NCBI GenBank assembly: GCA_038503065.1
Contig: JBCAMK010000001.1
Coordinates: 1,612,001-1,676,000, forward strand
Length of the DNA stretch: 64,000 nt
DNA from: Paragyromitra xinjiangensis
Taxonomy: Eukaryota; Ascomycota; Pezizomycetes; Pezizales; Discinaceae
Reading direction: 5' to 3'
Position 1 is the stretch's first letter, and each line of letters starts with the position of its first letter. The notes below the pieces were generated by a model that saw only the letters and a list, made by a program, of their open reading frames with translations, did not search any database and had not been told where the DNA came from. This document shows, piece after piece, positions 47,431 to 56,416 of the stretch. Position numbers and translations under genes: made by a program.

Positions 47431-48021
47431 CTTTTGCCTCCTGGAAGTCTCCCTATCCTCACGGACGTGGCAATTCTATTGCCTTTGCCTCCCGAAGGTA
47501 TGGTTTCGTTTGCTTTCGTCGCGCAGGTCGCGCACCTGTATGGGGGGTTGGTGCCGGAGCCTGCTGACGTTCGGGTGGGAGCTTGCCCTCCGATCGTCCG
47601 CTTCTAATTCTAATCCTCCTGCTGCAGATATCCTCTTCTCGAGGAAAGCGCTTCTCGGGCTGCATATCGCGTGCTAAATCTTACGGGGATATTCGTGTAT
47701 CTAGATGGATATAAATTGGATATGGATTATCGCTATTACTACTACTACTCCTACTACTGATACTACAATAAGACTCTCTTCTTCCGACCTCTCGCCGACC
47801 CTCCAGCAGTCGGGCGTAATGCTCACCACTGGCCTCCCATTCAACCCCCACACTGGTTGCCTCTCCTCATATTACGCCTCCATGCTCTAAATCCCCTCGA
47901 ATCCACTCCCCCTGCAGTAATGTCGGACGCTCTCAAGCCGGCAGTGGCTCGTTCTATCTCATCACCCCCATTCTCCCACCCTCTGACGCCAAGGTTAGCG
48001 AGGATATGCGCAATCTCTAAA
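47431..48021. other. Non-coding left arm of the 9-kb transposon
   Basis: It contains a TACTAC/CTACTA-rich stretch near 47735-47760, several CCGACC/GTCGGG half-palindromes (near 47785-47815) and the possible last exon of the DUF6532-like gene (a CTAAC branch site and CAG acceptor near 47983 leading to a short RVGEWG tail and stop at 47962). Confidence 0.4.
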
Positions 48022-49657
48022 TCAGGGCCAGAAGGGGCAGGGGCAGGGGCAGGAAGCTCGGTATCCTACCGCCGGCGGATTGGCTCCGGCCCCTGTAGAG
48101 TCGACGACCTGCGCTTTCTTAACTCTAGCACAAGACCTACCGTTGCTGATTGGTTTCAAATCCTGCCTGCGACTCGCGCACAGAACATCAGGTGAGTCAT
48201 CTAAATACTGTTAGCTACTGCAGCCACATGAAGCAATAAGGTGACGTACCTCTCTGATTTGCCCAATGATATCCTCCAGCAGCATCTTTTGATTGTCCGG
48301 AGTGAGTTTGCTCCATGTGTTGGTTTGCGTAACCAAATCGCTACCCTATTTGTTAGCTGCTGGCGCCGACTTGACTGAGGTCGGCGGAGACCTCTGGGGA
48401 GTTATTCGAGTTGAAGTCCTTGGGCTCTTTGTAGATCCCGGTTTCCCATGCCTTTAGGCAATGATATATCGTGGTTGTCGTCAGAGTAATCAAACGCGAG
48501 TTAATACTATCGAGAAATCTTTGGTCTTTTTGCCTATCGCTTCTCTTACTGTCGAAGAACTTCTTGTGAATCATCATTGGGATTTGCGGAGCAAGAAATC
48601 TGTCCTCCAGGCTCTGCCGGCCTGTTAGCGGTCGTCGCAGGATCAGAAGGACCCTCTTCTTATCGTACTTTCTTGCATGTGAACCTATCCATGTCGAGCA
48701 AATAGTGGACTTTCTCCGACATTGTCTCTATATCAAGCCCCTGTAGGTTATAGAGTGCAAGAACCGCCCCTTTCACTGTAGATAGGTATTGGGAACGTGT
48801 GCTCGATTGCTTAGCTTTCAGCTGTCGCTTGTCAGCATTTCCTGCCAACTTCAGAGGGGTCGGAGGAGTACTAATACCAAACTTAGGCTTTCTTTATCGA
48901 TTAGTGCCTTCGACTTGCAAGCCCTCTGAGCATCCGCCCAAGCGTCCGCATACCACTCAGCCTGTGTAATCATATCGGGAAAGGGCTCCCTGAAGTAGGT
49001 GCAGGAGGATATAAATCGACTCGCACATTGGACTAAAGAAATCAAGCCAGGCTCTAGTTTAGTATAGCTTCTTGACTTTCGATTCCGCCACACATCGATA
49101 GGCAATGGCTGGATGGCCGGGGAAGGCCCGTAGGGCTCCGGTGCCGGCTTCGCAGCGTTCGTCATTAGCCTACTCGCTGTGGGCGTTGACGATGGTCGAG
49201 GCGTGGTAAATCCCTGTTCGATCAACGTTTACTCTTTTTTTGAATGGAAGTGATATCATACCGTACGAAGCTGAAGCTCTCGACGAATCCTGTCAGCTTG
49301 CAGAATTTCCCTGTGTTTGGCGGTGGCCTTTCTGGGCTGCGACTTGTTAGGAGGAGCTGCCGGACCCTCAGGGTCCGATAATTCCTCGCCATCTTCCGTA
49401 TTATACTCTACCTCCTCCTCTTCCTCCTCCTCTTCCTCCTCCTCCTCCTCCTCCTCATACTCATAATCCTCCTCTTCCTCTTCCCCATCCTCCTGCTGCT
49501 CGATCTCATATTGCTGGCTTTCTTCGTGATATACCCCCTTTTTGGCAGCCGTTGCCTTTGTAGGGACTCGGCGTTGAGGCGGAGGGCAGTCCATTAGATT
49601 AGTTTGCTTAGTCCTGGAAACCTTGCTTCGGTCGTTAATATTATTCTTTCTTGCCAT
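48022..49657 (-). CDS. DUF6532-like protein carried by the transposon, 467 aa, six exons
   Basis: Model exons in coding order: 49657-49262, 49213-48883, 48841-48669, 48613-48392, 48345-48250, 48207-48022. All junctions are GT-AG and keep frame (1404 bases), and CTAAC branch sites are visible in several introns (41-55 bases). The N-terminus is basic, then a very acidic glutamate run encoded by CCT/TCC repeats (plus strand near 49410-49480). The globular part has EWYADAWADAQRACKSKALID, STRSQYLSTVKGAVLALYNL, KVHYLLDMDRFTCKK, LAPQIPMMIHKKFFDSKRSDRQKDQ and LITLTTTTIYHCLKAWETGIY. This order resembles DUF6532, a fungal domain of unknown function that is multi-copy and often near transposons. Donors GTTTGG and GTCTCC are unusual, and introns 2-4 contain the element's palindrome. 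The last exon is uncertain. Its role in transposition is unknown. Confidence 0.6.
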
Positions 49658-50771
49658 TTTGTGGAGTAGGAGGTAGAGGATTTGTGAATGTTAATTGCCG
49701 GACTCTGGGAGGTCGACGACAGCCTGCTGGGAGTTGGGGTAGATGTATAGTCAGGGGCGAGGAAATCAGTTGACACGGCACGGCTAATCTAAAACATTGC
49801 CATTATGGGAGCGCGCTATGACTTTTGGAGCGGCATACCTAGCTGATAGTTACGGTAGTGGTAGATCCCCCGAAATTAGATAAGAAAGGAGGGTCTGTGT
49901 CGGCCTCTAGGAGGCCGACGGATGTCATTCATGATCCACGCCTAGTTTAGCAATAGACCTCCACAAAATCATGAGCTGTGGTAAATCGCACGCCAGCAAA
50001 TAGCAGATATCCTGCACCAACAAAATCGGGTATAATAATTGCAGCAAATGATTATAATGATACAAGCCGACTTCTCTGGAGTCGGTGCACGACCTCACTG
50101 CACAGCGAGAATCAACGATCAATCACACGAAGTTCGTCGAGAGGCAGGAAGGGGTATCATACCAACGGGTAATGTATAAACCGCGTCCAAAAAATAGTAC
50201 AACAGCCAAAATAAAGACTAATAATAATAATAATAATACACGCCCACCTCCCACAGGCCGGCACGAGCCATGCTAAAACCCACGATCAGCTTCTCATTGT
50301 CGCCACTAAATCAACAGACATGGGAGAGGATGCCTTACCAACAAATACAGTATCAACTGCGACTAAGAGGTAGGAAAGTAGCACAAATAAACGAGGAAAA
50401 GGGGGTAATAGATACAAACATTAGTAATAATGGTATTGACAGGTACGGCCCGGCCTCTCAGAGGTCGGCGAAAGGTATATATATATAGATCCCTGCTTTG
50501 AATCAGTAATCAATCACCGCGACTCTATTGATAAAGGAAGGAAATAAACTTACCAATGAGTAATAGAAATCTTGCCACCACATAGAAATACCCAAAGCCC
50601 AACCGAAGGAAAAGAGGAAGAAAAAAAAAACGCCTTCTGCACCTCCTGCCGGCTTCTAGCAAGCCGGCACCCACCCACCTAGTCCCCCAAAAAATACTGA
50701 AATATATACCTTACGAGCAAATGAAAAAAAAACTCCCCACCGTGCAGCAGCCGACCTTGGAAGGCCGGCAG
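49658..50771. other. Non-coding spacer of the 9-kb transposon with five strong palindromes
   Basis: No gene is seen. It contains palindromes at 49899-49919 (perfect 9-base arms GTCGGCCTC around TAG), 50067-50085, 50450-50468, 50648-50668 (perfect 8-base arms GCCGGCTT) and 50750-50769. There is also a TAA trinucleotide repeat at 50220-50237. This is the densest set of hairpins in the window. Confidence 0.7.
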
Positions 50772-52475
50772 CTACTCCTTCCCATCATCACCCCCAACCT
50801 CAGCCACCCCCGCATCATCATCATCATCATCATTATCATCACTGTCACTGCTCTCTTCATCTTCGTCATCGTCGGCTTTCTTACCTCCACCAGCGCCCCT
50901 AGCAGCAGCAGCAGCTCTATCCGCCGCATCAGCAGCTTTTTTTGCCTTGTCCGCCTTAGCACGTGCCCTGGTAGCTTTCGCTGCAGCTCTGGCTGCCGCC
51001 CTGTCAGGAGCCGACATGTACTCGTCCGCAAACCCTTCTTCGTCGGAAAACATAGCGTCGGTGACAATCAGTCGGTGCTGGGCTTTTGCAGCCTCTAGCA
51101 TAGCCTGCTGACGAGCAATTCGGCGTCGGATTTTCCTCTCGCGCGCTTGAAAGCCCCTATCGGTCCTGGGGAGGGGCTTAAACTTCTTCCTTACTGGGCG
51201 CTCATCGTCCGACGACTCCTCCGGGAAATCCTCATCCAAAGCATCGAAGTAGCGCTTGGAGATATGTGCCGGCTCACCTGAGGGCGGCGGGGTCTGAGGA
51301 GGGGTTCCCCCACCAGCAGCTGCTTGGCGATGGAGGATTACGGTGCACACTGGACGGGGATCAATCGTCGCCTCCAGCCAGGCTGCCACCTCGTTGTCTT
51401 CCGTGAGAAGGGACTCTTCTTCAGCCTGCAACTGCCCATTCGCAGGGATGGGAACAAGGGCACCCCATACTGCACGGGGATGGCGATGAGGCGCATGCTT
51501 CATGGCGTATTTGAGGATATCATGAAGATGCACCGGCTGCATGAAGGTCGTCAACTTGCGATACATGTACGTATGATGGTCCCACAAATATCCTGACCCC
51601 TTAGTCGGCGCATCATCCCCTGCGCTATGCTCACCAACGTCGTCAGGATCAACGATACGGACGACAAGAGATTTGATCGGGAGGGCAGGAGCAGCAGGAG
51701 CAGCAGGAGCAGCGCCGACCCCAGCAGGGCCGGTGCCAGCCCCATCAGTATCGCCGTTATCTGCCATTTGTCGCTCAGCTAGGGCCCTAGCTGCGTTCTT
51801 CTTCTTGATGGAGTCAATGCATAGGTTTTTGACAGCTTTTTGCACAAGGGCAGTATTTTCCGCAGGCCCAATACCATTCCAGGCCTGACGGAAGCGAGAG
51901 AGGTATTTGTGGTTTATTGCCCGCTCCTCACAGGTCGCCCAAGCTTCTCTGCCGGGACTGTCAATGCCGGTAATGCCGTTCTGGATGCAAAATGAGCTGA
52001 TGTCATCTCGAACAATCATATAGGCTTGGTTGTTGCTTGCATCAAAGCCCAACACCGCTTTGAACTCCGTGGCTGACATTTCAGTGGCTCTAGCTCGAGG
52101 AGCGGGGGCTGCAGCAGCCTTAACACGCGGAGGCATTTTCCTACGAGTCCTGGTCGACTTGTGGGAGGTTGGTGACTGGGTATTATTGTCCGTTGAGGTA
52201 AGTTGCGGCGAAGAGGATCGCGAAGAGTCTGGCGAGGAGCGTAGCGGTGGGATCAAGTTCTTTGCGCGGGGTATGCCTGGCGAGCGACCTTGTGTAGGGG
52301 AAGGAGTAAAGTTGTATGGATTCTGCGAAGAGCGATGCGGGTTATTGGGACCTGCCTCCGACCTGGCTGGGTCCGGCGAAGTTCTGGGTGGAGTATTGAG
52401 TAGATTGGTATTGGGATTCGGCTGATTGACTGTTTCCCACAAAGGTTTGCTTGGTGTTTGGTCGGAGGATGCCAT
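50772..52475 (-). CDS. Unrecognised transposon-carried protein, 567 aa
   Basis: A single exon. I start it at 52475 (MASSDQTPSKPLWE), because the 30 codons upstream are leader-like; a further start at MPPRVKAAAAP is possible. The N-terminal 130 residues are proline/serine-rich and disordered (RTSPDPARSEAG, SPTQGRSPG). A compact region follows (MSATEFKAVLGFDASNNQAYMIVRDDI, EAWATCEERAINHKYLSRFRQAWNGIG, VQKAVKNLCIDSIKKKNA), then an alanine-rich linker, a block with YLWDHHTYMYRKLTTFMQPVHLHDILKYAMKHAPH, an acidic region (DEDFPEESSDDERP), a basic segment, and a C-terminus of RAAARAAAKATRARAKADKA-type repeats ending in an aspartate run (plus-strand CAT repeats near 50815-50840). It could bind DNA through its basic alanine/lysine helices. 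It is divergent from the transposase over a 567-base spacer. I do not recognise the family. Confidence 0.7.
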   Translation of the reverse strand: MASSDQTPSKPLWETVNQPNPNTNLLNTPPRTSPDPARSEAGPNNPHRSSQNPYNFTPSPTQGRSPGIPRAKNLIPPLRSSPDSSRSSSPQLTSTDNNTQSPTSHKSTRTRRKMPPRVKAAAAPAPRARATEMSATEFKAVLGFDASNNQAYMIVRDDISSFCIQNGITGIDSPGREAWATCEERAINHKYLSRFRQAWNGIGPAENTALVQKAVKNLCIDSIKKKNAARALAERQMADNGDTDGAGTGPAGVGAAPAAPAAPALPIKSLVVRIVDPDDVGEHSAGDDAPTKGSGYLWDHHTYMYRKLTTFMQPVHLHDILKYAMKHAPHRHPRAVWGALVPIPANGQLQAEEESLLTEDNEVAAWLEATIDPRPVCTVILHRQAAAGGGTPPQTPPPSGEPAHISKRYFDALDEDFPEESSDDERPVRKKFKPLPRTDRGFQARERKIRRRIARQQAMLEAAKAQHRLIVTDAMFSDEEGFADEYMSAPDRAAARAAAKATRARAKADKAKKAADAADRAAAAARGAGGGKKADDDEDEESSDSDDNDDDDDDAGVAEVGGDDGKE

Positions 52476-53042
52476 TTTGCGAGGTTTATATATTACTACA
52501 GCGAATGGCATGAAATAGGAAGCACAAAGAGAGTGGAAGAGGCTGTATCTCGAAGCCTCGAACAAAGAAACGTTGGTGGAGTGGTGGAGGGGGGGGGGTG
52601 TGGAGGAGGGTGTGGAGGAGAGCGTTGAAAGGAAGAGGTGAGGTTGAAAGAGCAGGAGGTCTAGTGATTGCCAAGCCTCATGGCTAGGATGATGTCATTC
52701 CGCGGCAAAGCCTACAAACACCATATATCAATAGACCGACTTCTAGAAGGTCGGCTGAGAGTTTCTAAGGCTAGTTTACCACCTGACAGCACTTTTCTAA
52801 TATTATAGAGTGGTGGTAGAGATTGAGGATCCTGATGGTGCTGGTGTTGCGCGGCTCTGCGGTCGCTTAGTCATACTTCTCAACATCACCCTATTCTCGC
52901 GATCCTCACAAACCTCGCCTAATATCACTTCTATCAGCACTTCTATCAGCGCTTCTATCAGCGCCTCTATCAGCACTTCTACCTTCCCTTCCCAAAAGCC
53001 CTCCGACCACTCTGCGGCTGCTGCAGTATTATATAGCTGACT
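52476..53042. promoter_or_regulatory. Bidirectional promoter between the 567-aa gene and the transposase gene
   Basis: This holds the palindrome at 52736-52754 (CCGACTTCTAGAAGGTCGG), a GGGGGGGG/TGTGGAGG stretch near 52590-52620, and a short repeat of TCTATCAGCGCT-like units at 52932-52982. Transcription must start in both directions here, so the palindrome is well placed to be a regulatory or transposase-binding site; this is inference. Confidence 0.45.
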
Positions 53043-55691
53043 ATGCCTCAAGTTTGCCCTTTCTGCCGCCATACTTACCTTTATTCTACAGCTTGGGAGA
53101 GTCATCTCAAGAGAGAGCACGAGCTGCTGAGCAAGCAGTACTTCCCACTCTTATTCGGCAATTCAACGACTGGTCAGCAGTCGTCAGCTACTCCCTTTGA
53201 GTGGGAGGATGATATAGAAGAGATTGACGAGGTTTGGGGCCCTACGAATACTCTGGATGTGCAACCAGATTACGACTCGAACGAAGAGCCTGCAGGAGCA
53301 TCTGATGAGGAGAATGAGGTTGATGCTGCGCTCCATGCCCCGGCGACTGCTATCACTTCCTTCCCGGACGCTGGGAGGTCGGCTGGCGAAGCAGCTGGCT
53401 TTCAAGAGGCTCAAGAAAGACTGCTTAACGATCCTATATTTCCATTCCACACCTCGTATGACTTCCACCTAGCAAAATGGTTTATTGACACCAAAACGAC
53501 GAAGACTGGGATCGAAGATTACTTCAAGAAAGGTTTATATCAAGGTGCCGGCTCCTATCGGTCCGCCTTTACCCTTTTCAAGGTCATCGAAAACCTACCC
53601 ACAACTTTAGGGGCGCCCAGTTGGGAGTTTATGGAGGAGGTGGTGGATGGAGAGTCCTTCGTGCTGGCACACCGCGATCCAATGGTCTGTATTCAATATT
53701 TAATTAGCCAAGCAGCTTATTCGAAGGATATGGTTTATGCTCCTATACGCGAGCTCAATCTTGCTGGCGAGCGCATGTATTCAGAGCTCCATACAGCTGA
53801 TTGGTGGTGGAATTTGCAGGTAACGCCTGCGACCCCTCAGAAGTCGGCGCCCCTTGCTAATCGATTATAGGAGACTCTTCCGCCTGGCTCTACAGTCGTT
53901 CCAGTTCTCTGCGCATCAGACCAAACACACCTTACCAACTTCTCCGGAGACAAAAAGGCTTGGCCTATCTATCTGACGATAGGCAATATCAAGTCCACAG
54001 TGCGAAACAAAACGTCAGCAATGGCCATGGTGCTTCTGGCGCTTCTTCCCATCCCCCCTAAGTTCGGCAAGCTAAAGACGAAAGAAGCCGAAGCTCAAAG
54101 AGTAAGGAATCGAGTGATCCTTGATTTGGTCATGGACAAGGTACTGTCAGCTCTCTACGAGCCGGCAGCAAACGGTATCGAGCTGTCATGCGCTGATGGG
54201 CAATTGCGGTTCTGCTTTCCAATACTCTGTGGCTGGATTGCTGACCACCTGGAGCACATCACCCTGCAGCACATGAAGAACAACTGTTGCCCTGTGTGCG
54301 AGATCGACGCTGAGAATCTAGGCCTGCTGACTGTTTTGCCCTTCAACACCCGCAATCACGAAGAGTATAAGGCCAAGGCGCAGCAATTCGCGGATACAGG
54401 CAATATTGAGGATCTAGATTGGCTACAGGAGAGAGGTCTAAAGGCAGCAATGAACAGCTTCTGGCGACTTCCCAGAGTCCGTCCAGAAGAGATCTGGAAA
54501 CCGGATCTCCTTCATACCATTTACCTCGGCTTATTGAAGCATTTGATGGAGTGGATACAGGGCTTACTAAAAAAGCATAATCGCCTCGACCAATTCGACA
54601 GAGTATGGAAGTCTATTCCCCCGTATACTGGTATTACTATCCCTAAAAAGGCCTATCGGGAGGTTACTCAATGGCAAGGAAAAGAAATGCGGAATCTTGG
54701 GCGGTTCCTACTAGCAGCGTTGACAGTTGCTCTGAGGAAGCCGACGGCTTCAGAGAGGCCGGCGTTCAAAGAAGCCCTCAACTGTACCCAAGCCCTTCTA
54801 GACTTCCACTTAATGGCTCAGTATCGCAGCCATACGGAGCAAACCCTTGGATACATGGAGGATTATTTGACAAGGTTTCACAAGCATAAAGACGTCTTTC
54901 TAGAGTTTCGCAGGTCGAAGCAGGTGACTGCTAAAGCAAAGCAGGCAGATACAGTACTACGACTAGCACAAGAGAAGGCGCTGTCGACTGTTCAGCGTAC
55001 GGCAAACAAAAAGCGCAAGACAGCTGTGGAGGATCGACTAGAGAGGTCTGAGCAGTTGCAAGATATCTACCGCCAAGAATCCCATTTCAACTTCATCAAA
55101 ATACACCTTTTGACGCACTTCACCTCCCATATCAGGCGATTCGGCAATATACCTAGCTACTCCACAGAGGTCGGCGAAGCCTCGCACCAGCAGCAAATTA
55201 AGGTTGGATACCGTGCCTCCAATAAGAACAACGCCACGAAGCAAATTCTCGAGCACTATTCCCGCCGCCACACAATATCTATGCATGTAGTGGCAATTCG
55301 GGAAGCAGCTCGTGGGAAGCCGGCAGAAGGCACAGGGAAGGAGGTGATAGACCTTCTGCAAAAGGAGATGCCTCCTCAGCAGGGCTCGATATCCGGTCAG
55401 AATCCCGGCCACCTCGGGTGTTACGGAGTCTCGTCAGCACTAAAAGAACGAGGTCGTTGAAAGATGTGGCTTATGAGCAGGGACCAGGAGGATCGACTTG
55501 TGCGAAAGGTCGTGGACTACGACAAAAAGCTTGCCGGACTCCCACAAGCTGTCAACCGATTTACAGAAGTTGCTACATTATCCAGCCGAGCGATTCAAAC
55601 AGCTTCAACTGCCAGTGCTCAAATTCAGGAGACTGATATATACACCATACATCGCGCCGTTGTACGATTCAGGAGCGATTTCGAGCGCTAA
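53043..55691 (+). CDS. Plavaka-type transposase with an internal stop
   Basis: Exons 53043-53819 and 53871 onward are joined by a 51-base intron (GTAACG..TATAG) carrying a palindrome. The open frame ends at a TGA at 55458-55460 (788 aa), after which the same frame continues 76 codons to 55691 (MWLMSRDQEDRLVRKVVDYDKK), so the stop may be a recent mutation. The N-terminus has a C2H2 finger (CPFCRHTY..HLKREH). Hallmarks are the DQTHLTNFSGDKKAWPIYLTIGNI-type block just after the intron, KNNCCPVCEID, and WKPDLLHTIYLGLLKHLMEWIQ, which I know from Plavaka transposases of the CACTA superfamily, abundant in fungi. The protein should cut at the element ends and insert by a DDE mechanism; I did not assign the catalytic triad. 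A second frame is open near 55400-55480, so an unrecognised intron or frameshift at the C-terminus is also possible. Confidence 0.85.
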
Positions 55692-56416
55692 CGCCAAGAA
55701 ATGATTGGGCATGGGTGGCTGTAGGTGATGAGACTCAATTTGGCGCACTTACGCGGGCGGTTGCCTGGTCAATTGAGATGTTTATTCAAACTGCGGGACC
55801 CTGCGACCGGATACAGCCATCGGCAGCGCTGGTGAGAATGCTACGAGTGGAGGCGCCGGACGCCTGAGTCCGAGCAGCAGCTTGGTGAGGGTGGCTTCAC
55901 GCAAAGTAACACACCATATATAGTGATGAATGGGTTATTAGCGTGGCTTCGATTATAGGCGTGGCGCACCTGATTCCAGACGAGGAAGAGGAACAATGGT
56001 TAGTAAACAGTAGAATAGACCTAGAAACGTTCAACGATATCTATTAGGATGTGTAGGGTAGCAATGTACATAGGCCTTGCCGACCTGCTAGAGGTCGTTG
56101 CTGTATTATAAGTAGCTGAATAAATTGGATTATCCAGGAGAAGCGATATCTTCCGGGTGCATCAAAATCAGAAGCAGACCCGCCAGGAGGACAATGAGGC
56201 GGAAGTCGAAGCACTAGGAGGACGTTTCACCTCCTAGAAGCGAATTATAGGAAGAGTACTTCCGGGCGAGGATGTGATGAAAGCAGTCTCTCCAGGGAGG
56301 TTGCCGGACGCGTGGAGGTCGTTTGGGGGAACTGAGGGCGCGGGCATGTCTCCCAGGCGGTCGAGGCGGTAGGGCGGAATATGTACCTAGTGGGCGCGAT
56401 TTTTTTTTTGCTGATG
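55692..56416. other. Right non-coding arm of the 9-kb transposon
   Basis: It has palindrome copies such as 56079-56097 (GCCGACCTGCTAGAGGTCG), CTCCAGG/CCTGGAG-type inverted repeats in 56130-56370, and the right end, which is a T-run followed by GCTGATG. The last 50 bases match, in reverse, the left end of the 1.67-kb element. Confidence 0.6.

Larger units (their letters stand above)
47341..56416. mobile_element. Plavaka-type (CACTA superfamily) DNA transposon, 9.08 kb, inserted in the gypsy leader
   Basis: Both ends begin CATCAGCAAAAA when read inward, and the element is flanked by TC on each side (47339-47340 and 56417-56418). The outer 12 bases are the true terminal inverted repeat; beyond them the two ends differ. 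The left end (GATAAAGCCGCCCCGG...) matches the right end of the 1.67-kb element at 58900-60565 over about 85 bases. The right end (CGCGCCCACTAGGTACATATT...) matches that element's left end over about 50 bases. Inside are three genes: a DUF6532-like gene (minus), an unrecognised alanine-rich protein gene (minus) and the transposase (plus), the last two divergent. Palindromes of about 20 bases recur throughout. Typical CACTA elements start CACTA and give 3-base duplications, so ends and duplication here are atypical. Confidence 0.85.
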
